NCBI RefSeq assembly: GCF_037975245.1
Contig: NC_092581.1
Span: forward strand, 14,960,303 to 15,024,302
DNA from: Apostichopus japonicus
Lineage: Eukaryota; Echinodermata; Holothuroidea; Aspidochirotida; Stichopodidae
Direction of reading: 5' to 3'
Length of the DNA stretch: 64,000 bases
The notes below the pieces were generated by a model. That model worked only from the letters and a program-made list of their open reading frames with translations. It did not search any database and had not been told where the DNA came from. Made by a program: the position numbers and the translations under genes. Shown piece after piece: positions 26,279 to 39,500 of the stretch; positions within the stretch are counted from its first letter, which is position 1, and every line of letters starts with the position of its first letter.

Positions 26279-28990
26279 ACGTGAGCAGTGCCATCAAATT
26301 TGCATAAATTCCAAATCGCACTGAATTTTAGATGACAGACGTTTGTCACGATATATGATGATGATAATGATGATGTACATTTAGTGATGTCGAAAAAAAT
26401 ATTAAACTTGGTCGAATGCACGCGAAAGTAACGAGCCTGAAAGTTACTTAATTTGTCTCCTAATTATTGGATTAAAAAACTATTTAATAATCTCTTTTAC
26501 AGAAGCATTATTGCACTTTACTGCTTAGTGTATATAATTTGATCGTAAGAAAATTAATCACTTAGCTTAAGAAACTGTCTCAACAATGTATACGCTTACC
26601 TGAAACTAAGTGAATGTAAAAACCAAACCTGATTAGCATTATTTTCAAATGAATTAAACGTTCAATATGTGATGAGCTTATAATCACCGTGTTTGGTGTT
26701 TGTATCAAATATGACCATTGGTTTTAATCATCGCATTTATTAAATGACGCTCCAGTATGTCAAAGATGTCAGTCAAATAATCATGCGCTGTTTACTTAAA
26801 CATATTTCAAAGAGTAATTAAGCAATAGTTCCATATTTAAAGACCAATGATAATAGTTGAAGCAGCAAATAATATACAACGAAACACAAAATGTCAATCT
26901 GTTGGTTGGTTTGTCTATCTGTCTGTCTACAATAGATCTTTGCGAGTAAGTGCATTTGTGGTATGCTCCTAAATGTAATTTTAAATGTTGCCCGCATCCT
27001 GATAGGTGCGGCATGATATTTCAAAATAATTTTACTTATTTATTTATTTTCTATTTGAAAGAAATAATCCGTGGAAGCCTTCTCAGCCAAAGTAAACAAC
27101 TATGATAAATTACAAATATATTCGTGCAATTATTATTCTAATCTTTATCATTATTTTTTTTCCCTTTTCTTCTTCTTCTCTTGTTTCCATGATCTGAAAT
27201 ATGCTAATTTATTATGAATAATTTATGTGTTGATGCAGAGTAATGTGTTTCATTTGATTTATTCTTACCCTCCGCGTATGAAATAACATCTCTCGTTGGT
27301 CAGTGTAACTTTTGCATAAGTTTAGGTAGTGTTCCATGAATAAATGAAATTAGCTTATGTGCGTATGCAAAATTGATGCATACCTTGTTGGCCTAGGTGC
27401 TGTATATGTCCTAAACCGTATTTCAACTTATACAGGCCATGTATATGTGACAGTGCTGGGAGTAGTTAGACCCTTACAACTCTCTGATGGTAGGAATTGA
27501 ACCCCATTGATATTGTACAGTGCTACAGTATGCTTTTATTTATTTTATTAAAGAACGTATTGTGGCTCTAGCGATACTGTAATACCAAATAACAATATTT
27601 CCATCATGCACACACATAGTTATCGAAGAATCATTAATATTGTGGGACCATATTACTTCCAGTATCGTAATCAAGGGTCTACACAAAAGTGACATGTCAC
27701 CCCACATCAGAGTTCATAAGTAAGTTTATCATGAAACAATGTGTAATTAATACGGTCTAATTTAATACCGATGTTTATTGTCAGCCACTAATTGTAAATG
27801 TTGTATTGGATTTTCAACGCAGGGTGAGATGAAGAACTGAAGAGGAAAATAAACATTTGTTTATGCAATATAAATATCATTTTGTCAGTTGATTTTTCTG
27901 ACTATATTTCAAATGTATGAAGGGGCAATTGGTATTTTCCAGTTCTGTCATCATCCTTTGCAAAACAAATTTAAAAAAAGTAACATTCATGTGACTTACA
28001 GGTGCTACATATCTCAATGGGCCTAATGTGCAACCACCCCCCCCCCCCCACCACCACCATCACTGGCAAACGGGCGGACTAGTGCCATCCCCATCTCCAT
28101 CCCCGTCCATCGAAAAACCACTCGGCGGAAATTTGGAAATATTGCCCGCTTCCCCCCCCCCCCCCTCCCTTCACTTTTGAAATCCTATTCACTTCACAGA
28201 TCACCATATACCCCATCTGTTGAAGAGGTAAGAATTTGAAGGAAAAAGACCTAATCATAAAACATTTGTTCCATGCGATAGAGATGCTAGAGAACTCCAA
28301 CGCTCCGCCCCCCCCCCTCAACCCCAACCCCACCCGGTTTGTCAAATACTATATGTTGAATATTGCTTCAGATACAAAATTGGTGACTTGAGTAAGTTTA
28401 AGAAATAGCTTCATATCGAGCCATTTGGATTTATTTTAATTTATTTTTCTTCTTAATTTCCATGATCATGAACGAGACAAAACGTGACCGAGATCAAAAA
28501 CCGAGCCAACGTTATTCACAATATAAAGATCTTAAGGGAGGCCTTAGATAGAACCATACTTAATAAGACGGTCTCATTTAATAACATTGTTCATTGTCAG
28601 CCATTGATTGTAGAAGCCGTAATTGTATTGTCACTGCAGGGCGAGATTCTTTTGCAACGTCAGCAATAATGAATCATCCATCAAACCATGAATCGGTCTT
28701 AGCAGGATTTCACCGAACGAATTCAAAACTATATAAACATAAGGAAAGACAATCCCGAACATGTTATGCAGTCACCTAAACTTGGCTGCAAGCCCAGACG
28801 AATAAAACCCAGTCTGCCAGTAATTTATAGACCATTATTATCATCACATAAGGTAACATACTGTAAATATTACACACGTGCCGACCGTCTGATAAATCAA
28901 TCTTTGAAACATATCATACACTTCATTGCCCTTCTTTGGACATGTTTACTCCATCTGCAGTGCGAATGTAGGAATAATTTCAGGGAGGAT
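26279..28990. other. Intergenic sequence
   Basis: No gene is seen. There are C homopolymers near 28026-28040, 28152-28166 and 28310. A degenerate pair of roughly 100-bp similar segments lies at about 27739-27835 and 28553-28650; both include TTTATTGTCAGCC or TTCATTGTCAGCC followed by GATTGTA- or AATTGTA-like sequence and CGCAGGGTGAGAT or TGCAGGGCGAGAT. They may be old copies of one dispersed repeat. Confidence 0.4.
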
Positions 28991-28992
28991 GG

Positions 28993-28997
28993 ATTAG

Positions 28998-29041
<44 letters not shown>

Positions 29042-29046
29042 CTAAT
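28993..29046. repeat. 54-bp perfect palindrome
   Basis: The first 27 bases, starting ATTAGGTGTGTATATATT, are the exact reverse complement of the last 27, ending ACACACCTAAT. There is no spacer. The arms include non-TA sequence (ATTAGGTGTG), so it is more than a TA microsatellite. Confidence 0.9.
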
Positions 29047-29048
29047 AT

Positions 29049-29061
29049 GTATATGTATATG

Positions 29062-29106
<45 letters not shown>
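29049..29106. repeat. TA/TATG microsatellite
   Basis: TATATG units followed by pure TA, directly beside the 54-bp palindrome. On both strands it gives spurious Tyr/Ile open frames. Confidence 0.9.
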
Positions 29107-29113
<7 letters not shown>

Positions 29114-30768
29114 CTACCAAGTATGTCTCCTGAATTATGATGAAAATGGAACAACTTAAGTAATTTACTGGTACATTTCGACGGACAAGAGTTTTGCTAC
29201 GAATATAAGAATTTTCTATTCCAGATAAACAATGACTTAGCTTCCTATATAGCTGGCACAATTTGGAAAGTCCAGAGGAGATGTCCTCGTCCTCAATTTT
29301 GAGAATTTTTTTTTAATTCCAAAATGATACTTTTTGTAGTCGTCACAATATACACCACAACAGAATTCTATCCCTGATCACAGTCCACTTTGTCTGGCTT
29401 GCCCTACCTGTAGCAACATCATCCAGAGAAGGGTCAGCGGGGCGGGCTTGTTCGTCTCTGGCTCTGAAAAGTGATGAAAACTACTTTTGTTTAGCTCAGC
29501 TGATTCCTCCAAACTGACCAACAGGACATACCTCAATGTATTCCTGAACTGTTTGGAACATGATAAACTGATATTGCCTGTCACTGCAGTGCAACTGTTA
29601 AGTCACTAAGAATTAAAGAAGAGAATTGAACGTGTCTTTGCCAAAAGCTGGATCATCGGGATTTGTAAACCACAGCCTCTTTGTAACAGTATGTACAGTA
29701 GTCTAAAAGAAAGCTTACTGAAATGCTATCTAGAATTCTAGATGATACACTGTTCACCTCAACATAACCAGTCCAGTTAAAGATTGTGACATTGTATTAA
29801 AGACAGTTATAGGGGAAGAGAGGTGGATAGGTGGGGGGGGGGTCCTTTTTGGATAAAACATTAGAAATTTATAATACTAATTTATGCGTAAAAATCACTA
29901 AGCGTGAAATTTTCAGACGTTTTCCTGAAAACCATTTTTACACACCATAGCAACTACTTTGGTCTAAAATTGGGACTTCTAGCTCTTAAAACCAAAAAGT
30001 TCACATTTTCGATTAAGGTAGCATACGCCCATATAAAGCCCCATTGACTTACACACAAAATCACAAAAGTCATGTGGTCGCAAAGTCTAGATAGAAGTTC
30101 TCACTAGCTAAACGCTACCTATCACCGCAAAGCTGACGAGTTGGCCTTTGCTATCCGCAGCGGTAGTTTTATTGAGAAATAATGCTTGTTTCTAGACAAA
30201 AATTGTGTTGCTCTTCAGGTACAGCTGAGCAATAACCCGCACTGCGCCACTGATCTGTTGGGGTCCTCGCCTTCGTCCTCGTCCTGTCGGACTAAATGTG
30301 CTGTTACAAAATGTTCCCCGGACACCTTGTACAGGGAAACACTCTGTACTGTCACACCGGCATTTCCACCACCCAGCCAGCTAATCCCCAGCTCAGTCCC
30401 TGCGGTTACCTAGGGTGACCAGACTCGGGACATCGGCAGTAGCTAGATCAGCCACTATGTGGCAGTGCAAGAAACGCATATCCCAGGTTAAAAGCCATCA
30501 CATGCATGGCTTGTACAGCTTTCAGGCAACAAATCCGGGACATTATGTCCAGCGTCGTCACTCAGCACAGTGCAGGAGCTCCTATAAATTTTACTTATTT
30601 AGTTTGAGAAATCGACGCACTTTCTCGATTTTAACCATAACTTTTTTGAACCAGCTTTCTAGCCTGGCTGAATTAACACATGTTGATGCCCGAGGCTCCC
30701 CCAAGAGACTGATCTTCCCCAGCCAGGATAACTACTTTACACATGGGTGTCACAAGACTCCCTCTGGT
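29107..30768. other. Intergenic sequence, nothing recognised
   Basis: Short open frames here (for example 30186-30413 plus and 29378-29584 minus) show no recognisable domain and no plausible exon structure. A G run lies near 29834. Confidence 0.4.
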
Positions 30769-30776
30769 AATTTGAT

Positions 30777-31860
30777 CAGTGGCGGCGGAACCGGGGGGGC
30801 TTGGGGGGGCTCAGCCCCCCCAATAAAAAAGTTGAGGGGGCAAATGCTTGATTAGCCCCCCCAATATTTACCAAGGCTCCGAAACGTACATCTGCCCATT
30901 TTTCAATGCATACTTGTCGATCTGTCCGATGCACACGTATACTCTATAGGTGTAATAATTTTAGTAATTGCTGGGGGACCCTCGGCCCGTCCCTTGGCTA
31001 TAGACCACATTGTCATCCCAACCGCGTCTTCACGCCCCGTGAAAAGTGGAAGCAGTGAGTGTGAGTACCGGTAAGCGTAACACAACTTCGTCTTAGGCCA
31101 ATGACTTGCCTCATTTCAGCCAGTTCTCCAACATCCCCTTACTTAGTGGCGGATCGAGCGTCCATATATACAGTCAGGGGCGGATTCCCCCCCCCCCCCT
31201 GACGGACTCAAATGGACTGCTGGCGCCCTTTTCAGCTTTTCACTACTTTTTACTTATTCGCGATTTTTGACTATTTTATTGCGCTCTCATATACCTATTG
31301 ACATTTGTCATATTCTGTCGGTGTATTTTCCGACAAAATGGCGACGACACCTATTTATTCTCCGTTTATATGCAAATTAGCAAGGCCCGGAAAGGGTCAT
31401 TTCCTGCAATCTCGGGAGTATCTTTACTCAAAAATTTTCTGTACGCTCCGCGCCAACCTGTGGTGGCGCTCCGCTTAGATAGTGTCGAAAGCGCCCCTAC
31501 AGACCATTCTTGCCCCCCGACCAATACCCCTAGCCCCGCCACTGCCCTTACTACACTCAAAAACGTCTTTGCGAGTACACTACGAGTAATAGCTACTCTC
31601 TTAAAACACCATCGAATATACAAATTACAATGTTTTTACAGACCTTACGTGCAATCTGAGAAATTGCAGGCTTGAGACCCATATTTTAGGGCCAGGTATT
31701 CGCAGCATAAAACACTCGGGAAGTGCCGTTTCCGGCCATCTGGGGGTTTGAAAAAACCCAAAATTTTCTTGTACGCTCCGCGCCAACCGATGGTGGCGCT
31801 CCGCTTAGATAGTCTCCACACATTAGCCCCCCCAATAATTTTTCCGTTCCGCCGCGCCTG
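30777..31860. mobile_element. Non-autonomous hAT-like element with perfect 8-bp target duplication
   Basis: Starts CAGTGGCGGCGGAACC and ends in the inverse of CAGGCGCGGCGGAACG. The 8-bp duplication AATTTGAT is exact at 30769-30776 and 31861-31868, diagnostic of hAT insertion. It is a second copy of the 3325-3999 element and interrupted by another element at 31144-31544; without that it would be 675 bp plus the copied 8 bp, essentially the size of the first copy. It encodes no transposase, so it would have depended on an autonomous relative elsewhere. Confidence 0.92.
31144..31544. mobile_element. 401-bp hAT-like element nested in the 30777-31860 element
   Basis: Flanked by the 8-bp duplication CCCTTACT (31136-31143 and 31545-31552). 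The uninterrupted copy at about 3680 has a single CCCTTACT there, an empty-site control within this window. The left end TAGTGGCGGATC and right end CCCCGCCACTG are related inverted ends, the first base apparently mutated from C. It belongs to a different subfamily from its host but carries the same core near 31441-31483. Confidence 0.9.
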
Positions 31861-31863
31861 AAT

Positions 31864-31930
31864 TTGATGACGGTGACGGTGACGGTGGCGATGGCGGTGG
31901 CGATGACGATGACCATGATCATGATCATGA
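31864..31930. repeat. GATGAC/GGTGAC hexamer-like microsatellite
   Basis: Imperfect GGTGAC, GATGGC and GATCAT units just right of the hAT element. It lies within intergenic sequence. Confidence 0.8.
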
Positions 31931-31934
31931 CAGC

Positions 31935-32946
31935 TGGCAGGACAAAAATACCACAAGCATGGATCCATCCTATTTACTAGAATGAAACAGATGTTATTTT
32001 CCTCTTGTTTGTGCGTCACATTATTATTAATTCCATCTGCTACCCAATAGCATATATGTGATCTTTACTACATTAACTGAGTGCATCCCTGAACTTACAC
32101 GCTGTGTAATAAACATTCGTCATTCCCTTGAAGATTCAGGAGTAACCAGACTCGAAATACAGCGGTTATTTTATCAAGGATGCATGAGAGTAATGATAAT
32201 AAAGGTTGGTATATGACTGTGCCGCATAACTCGAATAACACATTTAGTATTTCCCAATACGTCATAAACAACACAGCATATAAGTATATACGCCTCATAT
32301 TCTGTTTTCGTTTAAGTGTCTGATTAATCTAAAGAGAATTTGACCAATAATTATGATATAATCCCTCCTTCAGCCTGTGCCTGGGAACAGTACAAACGAC
32401 CGGTGTAAAGTGTAGCATGATAAACTTACTCAACCGTTAATCCCAAGAGTGTAATATTGATATAGCTTATAAGTGTAAAATTCTGCACTTGGTTAGCGAT
32501 GCACGGGCTGTTAAAATATCATATAGACGTCACGTAATATGATTATCGCAACGCGAACTATTAAATAGCACTTTACGATTTCCTGGTTCATCCGGTCGTT
32601 TCTACGACACACTTACAAGCAACAGTATTAATCGTGCAGAAAATATCTTCTCACCGAGTGTCAACACTTCTTCGTTATAGTGTAAAGCATAAATTTGGAC
32701 GTACTATTTTGGTTTACGAATGTTCATGAGTTACCATGCATAGTGTCTCGAAAGTGTTTCTTCACATTCCTACAATCATTATTTTCCTATCATTATTAAG
32801 TCACCTGCCATTTGTCTCACCTAGAGAATCGGTCTTATTTTGCGAGCCATTCGAATCTACGTCGATATTCAATTATTTTGGGTCTCCTATACAATTTATC
32901 TTCCAGCAGACGGAAGAGGTTAAATGATACAAGTTCTTGACATCAC

Positions 32947-32977
<31 letters not shown>

Positions 32978-33490
32978 ACCTTTACTAGTGTATATATTCC
33001 GTGGCAACATCCCTATTGTCAGTATTGGCTAGAAGCACGGTAGAAATGGCTAGAAATTTCCTAATGTCGCTTTCTAAAGATTCCGTCCCTCCAAGTTATT
33101 CTGAAAATTGAAGAGGTTACAGCCCAAGTCGAGGTAGATCCTTATGGACCATAATTATAATGATAAGGCGGAGCTTATCAAAAGCGCAAAGGCTCCAGTG
33201 TATCCGTGACCGAGGGTGACGCCCCAAAACCCTTCGAAAGTTTGTTTACAAATTTTCCACTCAATTATCTAAGAGTTTAATGTCCTTGTCAATTATTAAT
33301 CAGTGAAAGCGGTATCAAATCTCGGACATGTATGTACATGCCAACTAGAAACCCTTGATACAGACTTCAGAAAGGGACGCTAATATAAACCACATGTGTA
33401 TGCTTGTTTTTCTTCCTTGTCTAAAACAAATCGTTTAAATATAAGTGATATGGAATATGTATAATAAAAACAACATCACGCAAGCCAGTA
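31935..33490. other. Intergenic sequence with a C-run/CA microsatellite
   Basis: No gene is supported. A C homopolymer followed by (CA)n lies at about 32945-32980. Confidence 0.4.
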
Positions 33491-33495
33491 CAGTA

Positions 33496-34920
33496 CTCAG
33501 AGATGACGTGTAGTACTACTAGGAGCCCACAGTTTACCTTCAGTGCTACTCAGAGATGACATGTGTTACTATACTAAGTACCAACAGTTTATCTGCATGC
33601 AGTGCTACTCAGAGATGGCAAGTGTTACTATATTAGTACCCACAGTTTATCTGCAGTGCTACTCAGAGATGAAGTGTAGTACTACTAGGTACCCACAGTT
33701 CACATGCAGTGCTACTCAGAGATGACGTGTAGTACTACTAAGTACCGACAGCTTATCTGCAGTGCTACTCAGAGATGACATGTGTTACTATACTAAGTAC
33801 CGACAGCTTATCTGCAGTGCTACTTAGAGATGACATGTAGTACTACTAGGTACCCACAGTTTACCTGCAGTGCTACTCAGAGATGACGTGTAGTACTACT
33901 AGGTACCCACAGTTCACACATGCAGTGCTATTCAGAGATGACATGTGTTACTATACTAAGTACCGACAGCTTATCTGCAGTGCTACTCAGAGATGACGTG
34001 TAGTACTACTAAGTACCCACAGTTTATCTGCAGTGCTACTCAGAGATGACATGTGTTACTATACTAAGTACCGACAGCTTATCTGCAGTGCTACTCAGAG
34101 ATGACGTGTAGTACTACTAAGTACCGACAGTTTATCTGCAGTGCTACTCAGAGATGACATGTGCTACTATACTAAGTACCGACAGTTTATCTGCAGTGCT
34201 ACTCAGAGATGACATGTGCTACTATACTAAGTACCGACAGCTTATCTGCAGTGCTACTCAGAGATGACATGTGCTACTATACTAAGTACCGACAGTTTAT
34301 CTGCAGTGCTACTCAGAGATGACATGTGCTACTATACTAAGTACCGACAGCTTATCTGCAGTGCTACTCAGAGATGACGTGTAGTACTACTAAGTACCCA
34401 CAGTTTATCTGCAGTGCTACTCAGAGATGACATGTGTTACTATACTAAGTACCGACAGCTTATCTGCAGTGCTACTCAGAGATGACACGTGTTACTATAC
34501 TAAGTACCGACAGCTTATCTGCAGTGCTACTCAGAGATGACATGTGCTACTATACTAAGTACCGACAGCTTATCTGCAGTGCTACTCAGAGATGACGTGT
34601 AGTACTACTAAGTACCCACAGTTTATCTGCAGTGCTACTCAGAGATGACATGTGTTACTATACTAAGTACCGACAGCTTATCTGCAGTGCTACTCAGAGA
34701 TGACACGTGTTACTATACTAAGTACCGACAGCTTATCTGCAGTGCTACTCAGAGATGACGTGTAGTACTACTAAGTACCGACAGCTTATCTGCAGTGCTA
34801 CTCAGAGATGACATGTGTTACTATACTAAGTACCGACAGCTTATCTGCAGTGCTACTCAGAGATGACGTGTAGTACTACTAAGTACCGACAGCTTATCTG
34901 CAGTGCTACTCAGAGATGAT
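33496..34920. repeat. 53/55-bp minisatellite array, about 26 units
   Basis: Each unit begins ACTCAGAGATGAC and ends TCTGCAGTGCT. Two unit classes alternate irregularly. The 55-bp class has ATGTGTTACTATACTAAGTA (or TGTGCTAC); the 53-bp class has GTGTAGTACTACTAAGTA. Early units (33496-33940) are more diverged, later ones nearly identical. Around 34365-34790 a four-unit block appears twice, implying a higher-order repeat of about 218 bp. No long frame persists, so it is probably non-coding. Confidence 0.95.
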
Positions 34921-37060
34921 CCTTTTGTGTTTTTTGTTTGTTTTTATTTCTACTACCTTTCTATTATGATACAATCAAAGATGCCACGATAAGAATTCAT
35001 AAATCTTCAAAAGATGACAGAACTTGTAATGTATTATTAAATAATAGTACTTTTTATTGACATAAAAAAGAATAAGCAGAAATAAACAGGATTCAATTAA
35101 TTGATTGAATGGTTAATGGAATCTCATCAACACCTTGACCTTTGCAGATTCCTCTGTAAATGAAGGTAACAAACATATACGCTACCCAATAATAAACCAG
35201 AAGTCAATCTGCATTCATATATGTAATGATAGCAGTTAAATCTATGAGAAGGTAAACGATATATGCTAGGTTTGAATCATTACCTAATTTCACTTAAACG
35301 TTAGCCAAAATGACTGGAAATCAAGTCTATGACAATCATTATTTTTAAATGAAATCTTTAACCTATAGCATTAATGTAAAACATAAAAAATATCACTGGT
35401 TCCCAGTGGCGTACCATTTCTCTTTCTTTCTCCCTCCATCTCTGTCTCTCTCTCTCTCTACTTCTCTGTCTTATCACCTGGGACCAATATGACTAAGGAA
35501 TCACAACAAATGGTTTCAATATTTTCTTTTACATAACTCATTGAAAAGAGCAATAGACTTCTTGACTTTTGAACATACCAGCCAAACATTTCTCTTGCTC
35601 TTTTCAAAATTTTTATAAGTTTTCCACTCCGTTTTCTATGGTCGATTTTATAATACACAATACACATTCTGCATTTGACAGAATTTATACAAATATGAAA
35701 AAAAAAATGTTTAAAAGATTTGAGGTAAGAAACAGGATTGGACATTTAGACATAACATCCATCAAAGTGTCATGTGAAACTAAAGAGTATAGTTAAGTAA
35801 AATTCTACTAATTGCTTTGATGGAGGAAAGAAGAAACTTTGAATCAACCAGAAATGGATAATGTGGTAAATGCTGAGTGTTTCCTACTGTGGAGTGAGAG
35901 AGGGAGATATATTGTATAAAATGATCATGAATTGAAGACAGCATTTAACAAAATCTGAACATTACATATTATGCAAGTTTTTGGCACCATCTTTAACATA
36001 TTTTGTTCGATGGGGACATTTCCATTACATTTGAGCTATGGAGGGATGTACATATCAATGGGATAAATTTATAGTTTATTAAGAGAACGTCAACGATATG
36101 TTAATTTTTCTGCTTCTTCTTCCCCTTCGTTTATCTCTTTTCCATTGTAATTAGTCATGGTCTTTACTACAGCAAGAAGCAACAACCACCAATAGACAAA
36201 GAAGGATCGGTTAATTCCCCTTGCATCAACTGTCGCAGGACCAAGTTACCCTCCAGTGACCCTCCAAACTCTGCTGTTCCCACTGCAATCATCCTAGCTT
36301 CAATCTAACACTTGACACGATACACCATCATTTTAAGGTCATCAGTCCTAACCCCCCCCCTTTCTCTCCCACCACCCACCCACCTCCTGCCCCTAAACTT
36401 ACTAGAAAGTCAAATTAATGTCCAATCATGCTAAATCTTTAAGAAGCATCATTGACTATGACCCTCAAAGCCATCCTGTCTTTACCTGAGACATTTAATT
36501 GTATAATTCAACACTCCTCGATGTCTGGGAATAATTACAAGATTCAGATCATTCCAGAGAGTCCTTTTTTTTTTTTAAACTTTAAGTATTTTTTTTTTAT
36601 AGTTTTGTTAAGATAGTTTGAGCGTACACTGATGACCTATCATTTGTCTTTAATATTCAAAAACCTGATCTGCATATAGGTGACAGAAAAACCGAATGCC
36701 TTAATTTTTTTTTTATACTCTCTAGTAAAGAAATGCAAGGTTGTGTATCAGCATAATCAGCCTCACTGAATGAGAAATGATGATATTGAAAAAGCCAAAA
36801 AAACAATTAATATGGACAAGGTTTTTTCAAGCGTCAAAAAATGCTTGATACTTTACAGAGATAAAATGGTACTAATAAGTAATTTGGAGGACAGCAAGTA
36901 CTAAACCACTTAGCCTGTTTTTGCCCCTTCTCTTTCAAAGAACAAGATCAATGAACTTAATGATTGTGTTAACTGTCAGTCAACTTTTTAACATGCACCA
37001 GTACTTTGTCCCTTTGGTATTTAAGATCGTATCACGATCACTCGTGATGACATAAAGACC
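34921..37060. other. Intergenic sequence, nothing recognised
   Basis: AT-rich. A TC-rich tract lies near 35420-35465. Isolated open frames of up to 95 codons here have no recognisable similarity. Confidence 0.4.
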
Positions 37061-37062
37061 TT

Positions 37063-37310
37063 GTGAATGAGACCACTTGTAACGCAGGCCTCAGAAAGGA
37101 ATAGAATAATTTGTAGTGAAACCATTGAACTGAAAGATTAATTAATGGTAATGAGCCAACCACTACTCCCCCCCAACTCCCCCAGTGAATGAAACCACTT
37201 GTAACGCAGGCCTCAGAAAGGTATAGAACAATTTGTAGCAAAATCATTGAACAGAAAGATTAGTTAATGGTGATAAGAGCCAACCACAACTCCCCCCTCC
37301 CCCCCCCCCC
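37063..37310. repeat. Two-copy tandem duplication, 122-bp unit
   Basis: GTGAATGAGACCACTTGTAA at 37063 recurs as GTGAATGAAACCACTTGTAA at 37185, with similarity continuing through GCAGGCCTCAGAAAGG to the C-rich end of each unit. Confidence 0.85.
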
Positions 37311-38405
37311 CATCCAACTTAAGTTATCCTAAAATGTCATCTTGGTAAATGTTACTCGGATATTTGAAGCTGAAACAAGATCGAAATTACTAGTCATCCC
37401 ATTGTGAGATTTTATGGAAACCTGTACAAGGCCTTGCGGAGTGTCTGGCTTCAATATGAAGCGGGTTCAAGAAGGAACAGTGCTGTTAAGAATACCTTAC
37501 TTTGAAGAGCAGATGATTTAATTAAACCTGTGTTTTTGGTCAAATTTTGAGACAAAAGATTAAAAGAATGATAATACAGAGAGGAAAGTTGTAAATTTGA
37601 AATAAAAATTGAGATTGAAGATACATTGTTGTTATAGAATGGAGTGAGTGCATCTGTTCTCACTTTTAATCCGAGTTGCAGAATTATCTACCGTCCTGAA
37701 ACGCAAATGTTTGACCTTGCACAATGCGGCGACAGTGTGAACCGTGGTGAATACGTTATCGGTATGTTGCCTGCAACTCTTGTAAAGCACTTTTCCTGAT
37801 GACTTTGAGCCTGCTCAGACATTTTAGACTAGAGATATATATGAGAGAATATATGATGCTTTCATCAAGGGGAAAATGCTTTGAAACGTGGCTGTAAATG
37901 ATTGTTGAAGTGTGAACATTTAATAACATCCATTATTTCTCTTTTCTAGCATATTAGAGAGCATGATGGTGCCTTTCAGAGAGTCATGTCACTCACAAGA
38001 GTAAAAGTTACAAATTTTTCTCTGATTTAAGTGTTCTGAAACGCTAATATAACAAGTACGAATGGATTAACTTGCACTGTGATGTTGTGAAACTGACAAC
38101 GACAGAAACATGTTGCTGTATCGTGAATTATATGGAGAAGACAAAATGTAATTACTTCACGATTATGACCAAATCCATCACTTTCCAACCATGATAACCA
38201 GCATATAAACTGATATTGCTATAAGGTGGTCTGCAGCAATTGCACCAGTACATCCTGTAACAGGTGTACAAGGAGGTGCCTAACTGCTGCATTAATTATA
38301 CCAGTTTGAACTTTGGTATAACCTAGATAGCAGCAACCAATGCCAATATGACACCTCTAACCTTGCACGGTACTTCTGTGGGATGAAGTATAACAGTAAT
38401 ACTAG

Positions 38406-39500
38406 TGAGTTGTTATGATGTTGTCTGCTATACCTTCCACTAGTTTGATTTACAGCAAAGCATACCAACATCCATTGTCAATGCTAATGTGATATTGTGT
38501 ATCTGCTGTCTTAGACTGGTAGTTACTGTAGTGCAGCATGGAGTCTAGCACACATAGTGAGATGCTATGATGCTATGTACCTTCCACTAGTTTGATTTAC
38601 AGCTAAGCATACCAAAATCCAATGCTACTCACTGTGATACTGTGTACCTGCTGTCTTATACCAGTAGTTACTAGTGTAGCATGGAGTTTAACACACATAG
38701 TGATGTGCTATGATGTTGTCTGCTAACTTACCACTAGTTTGCATTATAATATAGCATACACAGAACCGGATGCCACTCATTGGGCTACTGTGTCCCTGCT
38801 GTCTTACACCAGTAGCTACTGTAGTGTAGGATGGAGCCTAACACACATAGTGATATGCTACGATGTTGTCTGCTAACTTACCACTAGTTTGCATTATCGT
38901 ATAGCATACACAGAAGAACCGAATGCCACTCAATGGGCTACTGTGTCCCTGCTGTCTTACACCAGTAGCTACTGTAGTGTAGCATGGAGCCTAACACACA
39001 TAGTGATATGCTACGATGTTGTCTGCTAACTTACCACTAGTTTGCATTATAGTATAGCATACACAGAAGAACCAAAAGCCACTCAATGGGCTACTGTGTC
39101 CCTGCTGTCTTACACCAGTAGCTACTGTAGTGTAGGATGGAGCCTAACACACATAGTGATATGCTACGATGTTGTCTGCTAACTTACCACTAGTTTGCAT
39201 TATAGTATAGCATACACAGAAGAACCGAATGCCACTCAATGGGCTACTGTGTCCCTGCTGTCTTACACCAGTAGCTACTGTAGTGTAGGATGGAGCCTAA
39301 CACACATAGTGATATGCTACGATGTTGTCTGCTAACTTACCACTAGTTTGCATTATAGTATAGCATACACAGAAGAACCGAATGCCACTCAATGGGCTAC
39401 TGTGTCCCTGCTGTCTTACACCAGTAGCTACTGTAGTGTAGGATGGAGTCTAACACACAAAGTATTATGATAGGATGTTGTCTGCTAGTTTACACTAGTT
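38406..39500. repeat. 153-bp tandem repeat, about 7-8 copies, beside the 3' end of MAP3K7
   Basis: Copies starting GATATGCTACGATGTTGTCT occur at 38852, 39005, 39158 and 39311, exactly 153 bp apart and nearly identical. Older diverged copies begin near 38406, 38560 and 38702, and a partial last copy follows 39464. It ends some 260 bp beyond the MAP3K7 stop codon, so part may lie in that gene's 3' UTR or flank. Confidence 0.93.

Noticed and set aside
30186-30855. Two adjacent plus-strand frames of 75 and 146 codons
   Set aside because: No recognisable domain. The second runs into a transposon end, and no splice or promoter logic supports a gene.
33496-34920. Regular 53/55-bp array as a possible CRISPR
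   Set aside because: The genome is eukaryotic, the units are contiguous with no unique spacers, and no cas genes exist.
35405-35425. CAGTGGCGTACCATT, resembling a hAT end
   Set aside because: I could not find a matching inverted end or an 8-bp duplication nearby.
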